64,000 nucleotides of DNA from Neorhizobium tomejilense (lineage in GTDB: Bacteria > Pseudomonadota > Alphaproteobacteria > Rhizobiales > Rhizobiaceae), in contig PVBG01000015.1 in assembly GCA_002968845.1 (NCBI GenBank), positions 91,279 through 155,278 on the forward strand, read 5' to 3'. Below the pieces are notes generated by a model. The model made no database searches and was not told where the DNA came from. It saw nothing but the letters and a program-made list of their open reading frames with translations. Both the position numbers and the translations under genes were made by a program. The number at the start of each line of letters is the position of its first letter. Position 1 is the first letter of the stretch. Shown piece after piece: positions 49,795-57,522 of this stretch.

Positions 49795-50778
49795 TCATCG
49801 ACGTTGTGTCAGTCGCCTTGCTGCACTGCCTGCGGCCGCCAACGCCTCCCGCGCGGCCGAAAGTTCATTGGTGTTCTGCAGGAAACCGTGGATGACGCCC
49901 GGCACGACGTGCAGCTCGTCGTCCCGGCCGAGAGCCCTGAGACGCTGGCTCAGGCTCACGGTGTCGGAAAGCAGCGGGTCCACCGCCGCCGCCATCAGAT
50001 AAAGCGGCGGCAGCGCCACCAAGGCCGCATCGGACGCCGCAAGGGGGCAGGCAAGCGGATCGTCCTCGACTGCGCGCTGACCGGCATAGAACGACCAGTA
50101 GCGCTGCATCTTGCCGCGCGTAAGTGCCGGGCCTTCGGCGAAACGGACATAAGATGCCGTTTCGAAAGAGCGCGCATAAGTGCCGTAAAAGAGCAGCGCG
50201 GCATCCGGCAGCCGTCGGCCCTCGGCCTGTTCATGCAGTATCGCTGCCAGAGCAATGTTGGCTCCCGCCGAGTCGCCGGAGATGACCAGGGGGCCAGGGC
50301 GGACGCCTTCGCCGGCGGTCGCCTCGAAAAGACCTCGGAGCGTCGCAACGACATCCATGAGCCCGGCCGGATAGGGCGCTTCCGGGGCCAGCCGGTAATC
50401 GGGCATCACGACCGGCATGCCGCTTTCCAGCGCAAGAACCCGCGCGCAACGCTCATGGGTTTCCGGCGAACAGAAGGCGAAGCCGCCGCCATGCACGAAC
50501 AGGATGGCGCCATCCGCGGCATCCGGCGGCACGAACACCTTGAGGCGACAGCGGGCCGAACCAAGGCGCGCATCTTCCGCTACCCAAACCTCCCCGACAT
50601 TTGCCATGGCTGGCAGATTGACATTCCATCGCACATTGGCGGCAAGCGTCTGTACACGACCTTCCGCCGGCGGAAGGGTCGTCGGATCCGGCAGAGGTCC
50701 GAGATCCGCCGCAACCCGCTGCGTCAGCGCCAGCATTTCGTCCGAAAGCGTGTCCGACAGTTGAGAGAGGTCGTTCAC
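49795..50778 (-). CDS. Alpha/beta hydrolase, hormone-sensitive-lipase-type esterase
   Basis: Esterase of 327 residues. Oxyanion-hole HGGGF at 96-100, nucleophile elbow GDSAG with S170, acid Asp in AAVDPLLSD and His in PGVIHGFLQ complete the triad. HSL-type esterases hydrolyse acyl esters of small alcohols and sugars. Its placement between the regulator and the sugar-binding protein suggests it removes an acyl group such as acetate from the imported sugar. No signal peptide. Confidence 0.86.
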   Translation of the reverse strand: MNDLSQLSDTLSDEMLALTQRVAADLGPLPDPTTLPPAEGRVQTLAANVRWNVNLPAMANVGEVWVAEDARLGSARCRLKVFVPPDAADGAILFVHGGGFAFCSPETHERCARVLALESGMPVVMPDYRLAPEAPYPAGLMDVVATLRGLFEATAGEGVRPGPLVISGDSAGANIALAAILHEQAEGRRLPDAALLFYGTYARSFETASYVRFAEGPALTRGKMQRYWSFYAGQRAVEDDPLACPLAASDAALVALPPLYLMAAAVDPLLSDTVSLSQRLRALGRDDELHVVPGVIHGFLQNTNELSAAREALAAAGSAARRLTQRR

Positions 50779-51461
50779 TGTGTCGCCTCCGGGAAAACTT
50801 CAGGCCCGAGATCGACGATGGTCGCGATATGATGACGCATGGCGGCGGTCGCCCGCCCGGCATCACCGCTTTCGATCGCGTCGATGATGCTGCGATGCCG
50901 CAATGCCGTCGCCTCGAGATCCCGCGCCATCGGGCTGCGGGAAATCTTGAACCGGTGATTATGCACGAGGCAACGATGAAGGATCGGATCAAGCGCCGGC
51001 AGGTTGGCATCCTCGAAGATGCGCCGATGGAAATCGCGGTCGAAGGCCGCAAGCTCCAACTCGTCACCCGCCGCAGCCGCAAGCAGCATCTTGTCGAGCA
51101 GGCTCTCGAGTTCCTTGACCAGCGTGCGGCTGCGAGCGCGCATGACGCGCGCCATGCCGTTGCCCTCTATCTGCTGGCGCAGCCGGAACATCTCGATTGC
51201 CTCGTCTTCCGTGCACTCGGAAACCTGCGTCCCACGATGCCCGCGACGACGGACCAGCCCTTCCTCCTGCAGTTGCAGGAGCGCTTCCCGGACGGTGCCC
51301 TGGCTGCACTGGAAGTGGGCCGCCAGTTCCAATTCCGTAAGGCCGGTCCCCGGCGCCAGCGTCCCGAGCATGATGTCGCGCTTCAACGCATTGAAGGCGG
51401 CGCCCGCCTTGGGCGATCTGACCGATGTCGATCTAGCGGAAAAATAGGCCATCTCACTCAT
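50775..51461 (-). CDS. GntR-family FCD regulator of the sugar operon
   Basis: Protein of 228 residues: winged helix at about 20-82 (LTELELAAHFQCSQGTVREALLQL) and FCD domain at about 95-220 with DRDFHRRIFE and HRSIIDAI. It overlaps the esterase gene by 4 bp and faces the divergent ATPase gene across a perfect 10-bp inverted repeat, its probable operator. Effector unknown. MSEMAYF has two possible starts, 51461 and 51452. Confidence 0.85.
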   Translation of the reverse strand: MSEMAYFSARSTSVRSPKAGAAFNALKRDIMLGTLAPGTGLTELELAAHFQCSQGTVREALLQLQEEGLVRRRGHRGTQVSECTEDEAIEMFRLRQQIEGNGMARVMRARSRTLVKELESLLDKMLLAAAAGDELELAAFDRDFHRRIFEDANLPALDPILHRCLVHNHRFKISRSPMARDLEATALRHRSIIDAIESGDAGRATAAMRHHIATIVDLGPEVFPEATQ

Positions 51462-51491
51462 CCAGCCGGTTGCGCATTTCCAAAGTTATCA

Positions 51492-51513
51492 TTATCGATA
51501 TTGATATCGATAA
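51492..51513. promoter_or_regulatory. Perfect palindrome, probable operator
   Basis: TTATCGATAT (51492-51501) and ATATCGATAA (51504-51513) form a perfect 10-bp inverted repeat around TG. It lies midway between the GntR gene (start 51461) and the ATPase gene (start 51550), so one bound dimer could control both arms. Confidence 0.7.
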
Positions 51514-51549
51514 GTGACGTCAAGCTTGAAAAATATTCGGGAGGACCTC

Positions 51550-52623
51550 GTGGCTGGCATAGCGTTGAAGAAGATCCGGAAGTCGTATGGCGCCCTGCAG
51601 GTCATCCACGACATCAATATCGAGATCCAAAGCGGCGAATTCCTGGTTCTCGTCGGCCCTTCCGGATGCGGGAAATCGACGCTGCTGCGCATGATCGCCG
51701 GGCTGGAGGAGATCTCGGGCGGCGAACTGGATATCGAAGGCCGCACGGTCAACCTGCTTCCGCCGGCCGAGCGCAATATCGCCATGGTCTTTCAGGACTA
51801 CGCTCTTTACCCGCATATGAGCGTTCGGGAAAACATGTCGTTCGGCCTCAAAATGCGCGGCGGCGACGACCGTGAAATCGAAAGCCGCGTCGGTCAGGCT
51901 GCCGATGTCCTGAAGATCAGGGATTATCTTGATCGCCGGCCGGCACAATTGTCGGGCGGCCAGCGCCAGCGGGTCGCCATGGGCCGTGCGATTGTCCGCG
52001 AGCCGGCGGCTTTCCTGTTCGACGAACCGCTTTCCAATCTCGACGCTGCGCTGCGCGTCGAGATGCGCCTGGAAATCGCAAAACTGCACAACCGCATGAA
52101 GGCGACCACGGTCTATGTCACGCACGATCAGGTGGAGGCCATGACGCTGGCCGACCGCATCGTGGTGATGAACGGCGGCGTGGTGGAGCAGATCGGCAAG
52201 CCGCTCGATCTCTATCACAACCCGTCGAGCCTGTTCGTCGCCCGCTTCATCGGCAGCCCGACCATGAACACCCTGCCAGCGGAGATCGCCTCCGATGGAG
52301 AAAGCCTGAAACTTCTGGGAAAGACGGCGGCCGGCAGCATTCCAGGCGCAAGGACGCTTGCCGGCGAGGAAGTCACGCTCGGAATTCGGCCCGAAGAACT
52401 GACCCCCTGTTCCCCCGAACAGGCCTGGTTCAGCGGCGAACTGATGGTGGCCGAACGGCTCGGCAGCCAGACCTACGGCTATGTCGAAGTCGGCCATTCG
52501 AAAATGCTGACCGTCGAGTTCCCCCGAGACCGCGACATCGCCGTCGGCGAAATGATACATGTGAAGGGCAATCCCGAGAGGGCGCACCTGTTCGACGCCG
52601 AGACCGGCAAAAGGCTGAACTAA
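51550..52623 (+). CDS. Carbohydrate ABC transporter ATPase (MalK/UgpC type)
   Basis: ATPase of 357 residues. Walker A GPSGCGKST, signature LSGGQRQR, Walker B FLFDEPLSNLD, and a C-terminal TOBE/OB regulatory part (VTLGIRPEEL). It must serve the permeases encoded divergently at 46752-48502, as no other permease is near. The GTG at 51550 behind GGGAGGACCTC is chosen over a GTG at 51514, which abuts the palindrome and lacks a ribosome site. Confidence 0.88.
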   Translation: MAGIALKKIRKSYGALQVIHDINIEIQSGEFLVLVGPSGCGKSTLLRMIAGLEEISGGELDIEGRTVNLLPPAERNIAMVFQDYALYPHMSVRENMSFGLKMRGGDDREIESRVGQAADVLKIRDYLDRRPAQLSGGQRQRVAMGRAIVREPAAFLFDEPLSNLDAALRVEMRLEIAKLHNRMKATTVYVTHDQVEAMTLADRIVVMNGGVVEQIGKPLDLYHNPSSLFVARFIGSPTMNTLPAEIASDGESLKLLGKTAAGSIPGARTLAGEEVTLGIRPEELTPCSPEQAWFSGELMVAERLGSQTYGYVEVGHSKMLTVEFPRDRDIAVGEMIHVKGNPERAHLFDAETGKRLN

Positions 52624-52858
52624 GCCCGGAGCCGTTGGTGATCGTCTGGCAGCCATCGAAGACGACCATCGTAGAGGTACAGGCCGGGAGGACTGAAGTC
52701 GTGGCGGCGGTTTCGAGCGCTTTGGGTAAAATGCAGTGCCTTGCAGGCAAACTTGTTGGCGGGTGAATTTGTCCCAGATTGAACGACTGTATTACCCGGT
52801 TCGGGTGGCCCTGTGGCGGATTTCCGCCCTCCGCGGGCAGAGCGCCCCGGCGTGGCCC

Positions 52859-53185
52859 ATGACGGTGGAGGTCTCGCATCATATCGATGCATCCGAACCT
52901 GACGGCGACGGGTTCTACGACTACCATTACGAATACGATGTCTATGAGTTTTCAGACGGAGTTTTGACCCTTCTGGTGCGCGCATACAGCGACGAACCGG
53001 AAAAGGCCGCCCTGATGGGGTGGTACAGGGGCAAAGCAAGGAACTGGCTGAAAAAACAGGATTTGCGTCATCCGCTTGTCCTCAAAGCAGCCGCCTATCT
53101 CCGGGCGTCCGGTAAATCCAGGCTCGACTGGCTGGACCGAAAAAGCCGTGGCTACGTGCCGTTGAATGGAAATCCGGTGGTGTGA
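52859..53185 (+). CDS. Small protein of unknown function
   Basis: Predicted 108-residue protein, start at the ATG at 52859; the frame is open further up (to an ATG at 52736) but that part looks non-coding. The N-terminal half is acidic and aromatic (DGDGFYDYHYEYDVYEFSDG), and the C-terminal half is basic (YRGKARNWLKKQDLRH, KSRLDWLDRKSR). No family was recognised. It precedes the hipBA module and could be cargo of the same segment. The 235-bp stretch before it (52624-52858) shows nothing else recognisable. Confidence 0.45.
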   Translation: MTVEVSHHIDASEPDGDGFYDYHYEYDVYEFSDGVLTLLVRAYSDEPEKAALMGWYRGKARNWLKKQDLRHPLVLKAAAYLRASGKSRLDWLDRKSRGYVPLNGNPVV

Positions 53186-53293
53186 TTCGGTCTGCAAGGC
53201 TTCCGGAGGGGCAGGAACCGATGCCATTCCCAATCAGCAGAACCTAAACTCCCAATCCGCCGAAGTTCACGGTATTGCACGGGTCCACTTGAG

Positions 53294-53407
53294 TTTCCCG
53301 ATCGGGAAATTTTTCCGGATATGGACCATCTGGGTGGGCCATTTTCCCGATCGGGAAATTTCTCTCGACAAGACGGCTGATGTGCTGCTGTTTTCCCGAT
53401 CGGGAAT
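53294..53407. promoter_or_regulatory. Three identical palindromic operators of hipBA
   Basis: TTTCCCGATCGGGAAA occurs at 53294-53309 and 53343-53358, and with its last base changed to T at 53392-53407. The starts are exactly 49 bp apart both times. Copies 1 and 2 share 19 identical bases. The right half of copy 3 (GGGAA, 53403-53407) sits 4 bases before the hipB ATG and must serve as its ribosome site. HipB dimers bind palindromes and repress their own operon, so these are probably HipB operators. Confidence 0.85.
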
Positions 53408-53411
53408 AAAG

Positions 53412-53642
53412 ATGGCGAAACGAGTTAAAAATCCAGCCGATATCGGCGCCTTGGTACGCAGCGCCCGCAAGGAGCAAAACTTGCGACAGGACGAGCTTGC
53501 CGGGGTCTCTGGAGTTGGCCTCCGGTTCATTGTGGACCTGGAAGCCGGCAAGCCGACAGCTCAGATAGGAAAGGTTTTGCAGGTTCTGCAAACGCTCGGT
53601 TGTTCGATTGATATTCTGGCCCCTGGTGAACGTAAAAAATGA
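53412..53642 (+). CDS. hipB: HipB-like antitoxin, XRE-family repressor
   Basis: Protein of 76 residues with one helix-turn-helix of the XRE/Cro type (IGALVRSARKEQNLRQDELAGVSGVGLRFIVDLEAGK; core RQDELAGVSGVGLRFIVDLE). HipB binds operator palindromes, represses hipBA and neutralises HipA. The ATG at 53412 fits the repressor length; longer in-frame starts would run through the operators. It overlaps hipA by 4 bp. Confidence 0.85.
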   Translation: MAKRVKNPADIGALVRSARKEQNLRQDELAGVSGVGLRFIVDLEAGKPTAQIGKVLQVLQTLGCSIDILAPGERKK

Positions 53643-54901
53643 CGGCAAGGGTTCTCAACGTCTGGTGGGATGCTCGCATTGTCGGACAATTCACCCAAGA
53701 TAAGCATGGCGATATCGGCTTCGCCTACACTGAAGCTTGGCTTGATGACGAAAAGACGCTTCCACTGTCAGTCTCACTTCCAAAGCGTCCGGAGCGTTTC
53801 TCTCGCCCTGAATGCCGACCATTTTTCGGCGGTCTGCTGCCCGAAGAAAACCAGCGTCTTGTTGCGGCGCAGGCGTTGGGTGTTTCACCTGCCAACGACT
53901 TCGCGCTTCTTGATCGCTTGGGCGGCGACGTCGCCGGCGCGCTTCAGCTTTTGCCTGAAGATCAGGAACCGATCGGGGCAGGACCGATTGCGGATCAGCA
54001 AACGGCACCTCTGGATGAGGCGGGAATCGTTCGGATAATGGACGCACTTCCGACACGGCCGCTACTGGCCGGCCAGGAGGGCTTGAGGCTGTCGCTTGCG
54101 GGCGCCCAATCAAAAGTTCCAGTTCTTCTCATCGATGGCCAAGTCGCGCTTCCGCTTCCAGGCCAGGCGACGACGCACATCCTGAAGCCACCAATTGCGC
54201 GACTTCCAGGGACCACCGAGAATGAGGCCTTGGTGATGAGGCTTGCTGCCGCAATCGGGCTCGCCGTTGCTCCTGTCGAGCCGAAGTCCGCGAATGGTCG
54301 CCCTTTCCTTTCGGTCGAGCGATACGATCGCTACCGCGATGCCGACGGTGTGGCTCGCCGCATCCATCAGGAAGACTTTTGCCAAGCACTCGGTGTGCCA
54401 CCTGAATCAAAGTACGCAAGCGAGGGCGGGCCGACCTTCAGGGATTGTTTTGAGCTGTTGCGGCGGGTATCTGAGCGGCCGGGCTCGGACATCGCAAATC
54501 TCCTGGATGCTGCGATCTTCAATCTCATTGTCGGAAATGCGGACGCTCACGGCAAGAATTTCTCAATCCTTTATGATGATCGGGGAGCACGAATGGCTCC
54601 GCTGTATGATCTGCTGTCGACGGTGGCCTATCCAGGCCTTTCTCCGAAAATGGCTATGCGGGTCGGAAAACGCGCAACGCTTGCAGAAATGGACGCCGCT
54701 GGTTGGCAGGCTTTCTCGAAGGAGACGGGTGTCGGCCTGCTCTTGGTACGCCGGCGGGTGAAGGAGCTAGCCGATGCCACAGGAAAAGCGATTTCCCAAT
54801 TATCAGAAAAGATATCGCCAATTGCCGCAGATCCTGTGCCACTAAATCACGTGACAGCTTTGATTGCGAACCGTGCGAAACTCGTAGCGCTGACCATTTA
54901 G
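53639..54901 (+). CDS. hipA: HipA-like Ser/Thr kinase toxin
   Basis: Protein of 420 residues, normal length for HipA. Landmarks: N-terminal couple_hipA domain (FFGGLLPEENQRL), SLAGAQSKVPV (the autophosphorylated-Ser loop region), TENEALVMRLAAAIGL, catalytic GNADAHGKNFSILY with the base Asp, and APLYDLLS with the metal-ligand Asp. All kinase residues appear intact. HipA toxins phosphorylate glutamyl-tRNA synthetase or related targets and cause growth arrest. The downstream integrase ruin suggests arrival with a mobile element. Confidence 0.9.
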   Translation: MTARVLNVWWDARIVGQFTQDKHGDIGFAYTEAWLDDEKTLPLSVSLPKRPERFSRPECRPFFGGLLPEENQRLVAAQALGVSPANDFALLDRLGGDVAGALQLLPEDQEPIGAGPIADQQTAPLDEAGIVRIMDALPTRPLLAGQEGLRLSLAGAQSKVPVLLIDGQVALPLPGQATTHILKPPIARLPGTTENEALVMRLAAAIGLAVAPVEPKSANGRPFLSVERYDRYRDADGVARRIHQEDFCQALGVPPESKYASEGGPTFRDCFELLRRVSERPGSDIANLLDAAIFNLIVGNADAHGKNFSILYDDRGARMAPLYDLLSTVAYPGLSPKMAMRVGKRATLAEMDAAGWQAFSKETGVGLLLVRRRVKELADATGKAISQLSEKISPIAADPVPLNHVTALIANRAKLVALTI

Positions 54902-54984
54902 CTCAACGGTGCCAGCCATCTCCGCAGATGCGACCTTCAATCCGGCAAACAGCGTCACAAAAATTCACAGATCGCCCGGTTTCC

Positions 54985-55470
54985 ACACCTAAAGCAAGGC
55001 GGAACTGGCGCTTTCGCGCCGCCTATTCGCTCGGCAGGACTGCGCGGCTGGCGATGGAACTCATGGTCAATTTCGGGGTCCGGCGGTCCGATCTCGTCAA
55101 GCTCGGCTGGCGGAACCTAGTCGGCGAGCGCACCGAATTTCATGCCGGAGAAGGGTTCTGGCAACTATGCGCAGTCTCTCAGCCTGCCCATCACAGACGA
55201 GCCAATCGAGGCGCTGGACGCGATCACGCATGATCAGCCGACCTTCCTCATCACCGACCACGGCGAGGTATTCGGCGGAACGGCTTCGGAAACAAGATGC
55301 GCCAGTGGCGCAAGATGCCGATTTGCCGGAATGCTCGTCACACGGCCTCAAAAGGGCGTCCGCAACCATTCTCGCCGAGGCCGGCGCGACCGACATCCGT
55401 CGATGGCAATCTCGGCTGGTCTGATGCCAAGATGGCACAGCACTAAACCAACGCCGCCCAATCCAGACGG
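54985..55470 (+). pseudogene. Decayed tyrosine recombinase (phage-type integrase)
   Basis: Integrase motifs appear in order but in different frames: GRTARLAMELMVNFGVRRSD near 55026-55090 (the catalytic Arg box), TFLITDHGEVFG near 55240-55275, HGLKRASATILAEAGATD at 55341-55394 (the HxLR box, with Lys in place of Arg), and GWSDAKMAQH at 55414-55443. The next codon, where the nucleophilic tyrosine (HYT) belongs, is TAA at 55444-55446. At least two frameshifts separate the pieces. The N-terminal domain is not recognisable. The following 260 bp to 55732 hold no gene that I can support. Confidence 0.75.
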
Positions 55471-55732
55471 ATTCCAGATTCCGGTTTTGAGTCGCAAGGC
55501 CTATGAACCCGCAAAAATGTCCGACTTTTATCGAGCCGGAATTCCGGTCGAGGTTCTGGTGCAGCTCGGGCGATTGCCCCACGGTTCCGCTAGCGGAGGC
55601 GACCTATGGTGTGCCTGACGCAACGCCGAAACTCTCACGGTTCCAGCCTGTGGCCGAATGGTTCAGTGACGGGAACTTTCGATACGACCCGCGGTTAGGA
55701 GGCGGTGACAAAAAACAGAGAGGAAACACTTC

Positions 55733-56065
55733 ATGATCGTAAAACTTCTCACTGCGAGCACTCTCGCGCTCGGTCTTGCTACTTCTGCATTCGCACAGGG
55801 TGCTGGCGGCGGTTCCAGCACCAGCGGTTCAGGTTCGACCGGCGCTTCGGGCACCGGCACATCGACCGCAGTCCCGGGCACTGGTGCCGGAGGCACGGCA
55901 ACATCCGGTACGGCAGCAACGGGTACCGCCAACACCCAGGGCGCAGGTACGGCCGGCAGCAGCAACTCCAATTGCGGCAAGAGCCCAACCACTGCGGGGC
56001 CGGCCGGCACCAACGCGTCTACCTCCGACCCGAACAGCCCGACCAACCAGGCAAATTCCTGCTGA
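55733..56065 (+). CDS. Small exported Gly/Ser/Thr-rich protein
   Basis: Protein of 110 residues with a Sec signal peptide (VKLLTASTLALGLATSAFAQ) and a mature part almost wholly of Gly, Ser, Thr and Ala with no charged residues until the C-terminal region. Only two cysteines are present, one about 30 residues from the end (NSNCGKSP) and one as the last residue (ANSC), suggesting a single disulfide. Clear ribosome site GAGAGGAAAC before the ATG. Similar low-complexity secreted proteins are common but uncharacterised in rhizobia. Single-gene unit ending in a terminator. Confidence 0.7.
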   Translation: MIVKLLTASTLALGLATSAFAQGAGGGSSTSGSGSTGASGTGTSTAVPGTGAGGTATSGTAATGTANTQGAGTAGSSNSNCGKSPTTAGPAGTNASTSDPNSPTNQANSC

Positions 56066-56090
56066 CACGACCGGGCAATTTCGTTCGTCT

Positions 56091-56125
56091 AAAGCCCCGT
56101 AACCCGAACCGGCTGCGGGGCTTTT
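56091..56125. terminator. Bidirectional rho-independent terminator
   Basis: AAAGCCCCG (56091-56099) pairs with CGGGGCTTT (56116-56124). T-runs flank the stem on both strands, so it can serve the plus-strand exported-protein gene and the convergent DUF982 gene. Confidence 0.75.
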
Positions 56126-56130
56126 CTGTC

Positions 56131-56424
56131 TCATGAGCCGAGATTGCGGTCGGTCGTGCGCCCTGTAAACAGAGGCACCTCCTCGATATTCGCCAACACG
56201 CGCTCCTTCAGCAGGAACCGGCGCACGTTTTCTCGGATTGCCGGCAAGGGGAAGATGCCTTGAGCGGCCATCCGACAAGCCTTCGACAACACCTCGTATG
56301 TGTCGCCCCTTTTGTCGATCGGCCACTCGTCGAGAAAGTCGAAGACGTCTTCCAGGCTGGCAAGCTCTAGAACATAGCGAGATGTTTTCACAAACAGCGG
56401 TTTGTCAAACAACGTGTTAGCCAT
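56131..56424 (-). CDS. DUF982 domain protein
   Basis: Protein of 97 residues. The DUF982 pattern is visible: RYVLELASLEDVFDFLDEWP, then the KRGDTYEVLSKACRMAAQG block and a C-terminal RENVRRFLL. DUF982 proteins are small, frequent in Rhizobiales and without known function. The start at 56424 is fixed by an ideal AAAGGAGG site 6 bases upstream; the longer frame upstream is non-coding. Confidence 0.8.
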   Translation of the reverse strand: MANTLFDKPLFVKTSRYVLELASLEDVFDFLDEWPIDKRGDTYEVLSKACRMAAQGIFPLPAIRENVRRFLLKERVLANIEEVPLFTGRTTDRNLGS

Positions 56425-56604
56425 CGCGACCTCCTTTCCTTTTTCGCCGTGGACCGCAGATTGATTTAGGAAATGGGACCGTGGGTTCAAGACACCGAGG
56501 TTGTTCGCCCGAGGGCATTTTGAATGTGCGATGAAGCGATCCACCAAGCGGAAACCGGCCTGTTTTACAGTCCTGTGACGGAAATGAAAGAAAGCTGGAA
56601 AACT

Positions 56605-56622
56605 CTGTAACCGGCCTGACAC
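56605..56622 (+). promoter_or_regulatory. Candidate Pho box
   Basis: Two 7-bp direct repeats, CTGTAAC (56605-56611) and CTGACAC (56616-56622), start 11 bp apart, the spacing of PhoB-binding sites (CTGTNAN, 4 bp, CTGTNAN). It lies 70 bp before the metallophosphoesterase start in the otherwise empty 267-bp gap 56425-56691. A related CTGTGAC is at 56573-56579. Confidence 0.5.
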
Positions 56623-56691
56623 GATAGCGCTCTAAGGAACCGTAAAAGCCTTCCCACCTGCGGAAGGTACATGCGAGACCGGAGAGCTGCC

Positions 56692-57522
56692 GTGAAGATC
56701 ATCCAGATTACCGACACCCATTTCAGCCCGGAGACGTCGCATTTCAACGGCAATTGGGCGCCGTTGCTGACATGGATCGAGGATACCCGTGCCGATCTCA
56801 TCATCCATACCGGGGATCTGACCGTCGATGGCGCCGATAAGCCGGGCGACATCACCTTCTGCATGGACCTGATGCGGCAGACTTCGATCCCGATGCTGAT
56901 CCTGCCGGGCAATCACGATGTCGGCCACCTGCCGGGTTGCGAACAGCCCGTCAATGCCGAGCGCCTTGCCCGCTGGCGGGACCTCGTCGGCGAGGACCGC
57001 TGGTTCGAGGACACCGCCGACTGGCGTCTCATTGGCCTCAATTCGCTCCTGCTCGGTCATGAGGACGATGAGGAGGAAGCCCAGTTCGAATGGCTGCGCG
57101 GAACCCTCGAAGAGCGTCGTGGCCGCCGCATCGCGCTGTTTGCCCACAAGCCGCTGTTCGTCGATGAACCGCATGAGGGCGACACGGGCTACTGGAGCGT
57201 CCGCCCGGCGCAACGCAAGCGTCTCTACGACCTGATCGCCGCCCATGACGTGGCGCTTTTCGCGAGCGGCCATCTGCACTGGGCCTGGCAGGGCCGTTTC
57301 GAAAACACCGCGCTTACCTGGGCTCCGTCTGCCGCCTTCATCCTCGACAAGCTGGTGCGCGAAATGCCGGGCGAGCGGCTGGTCGGCGCGGTCGTGCATG
57401 AATTCGGCAACGACGTTGAAAGCGACATCGTCGCCGTGCCCGGCATGACCGCCTATGTCCTCGACGACGTCATCGAGGAAGTCTACCCGACCAGTGCCAA
57501 GCAAACGGAGAGCGTCGAATGA
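56692..57522 (+). CDS. Calcineurin-like metallophosphoesterase (GpdQ/CpdA class)
   Basis: Protein of 276 residues. The five metal-ligand blocks are intact: DTHF near residue 8, HTGDL, LPGNHDVGH, AHKP and SGHLHWAW. This is the class III cyclic-nucleotide/glycerophosphodiester phosphodiesterase group. Being first in an operon with a Ugp-like importer, it probably hydrolyses an imported phosphodiester such as a glycerophosphodiester. The GTG at 56692 behind GGAGAG gives the usual MKIIQITDTHF start; an ATG at 56671 is the alternative. Overlaps the ATPase gene by 4 bp. Cytoplasmic. Confidence 0.85.
   Translation: MKIIQITDTHFSPETSHFNGNWAPLLTWIEDTRADLIIHTGDLTVDGADKPGDITFCMDLMRQTSIPMLILPGNHDVGHLPGCEQPVNAERLARWRDLVGEDRWFEDTADWRLIGLNSLLLGHEDDEEEAQFEWLRGTLEERRGRRIALFAHKPLFVDEPHEGDTGYWSVRPAQRKRLYDLIAAHDVALFASGHLHWAWQGRFENTALTWAPSAAFILDKLVREMPGERLVGAVVHEFGNDVESDIVAVPGMTAYVLDDVIEEVYPTSAKQTESVE

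Noticed and set aside
52624..55732. Flanking direct repeats or a tRNA-end attachment site for the hipBA element
   Set aside because: No convincing repeat pair or tRNA fragment was found by eye; a computed repeat search would be needed.
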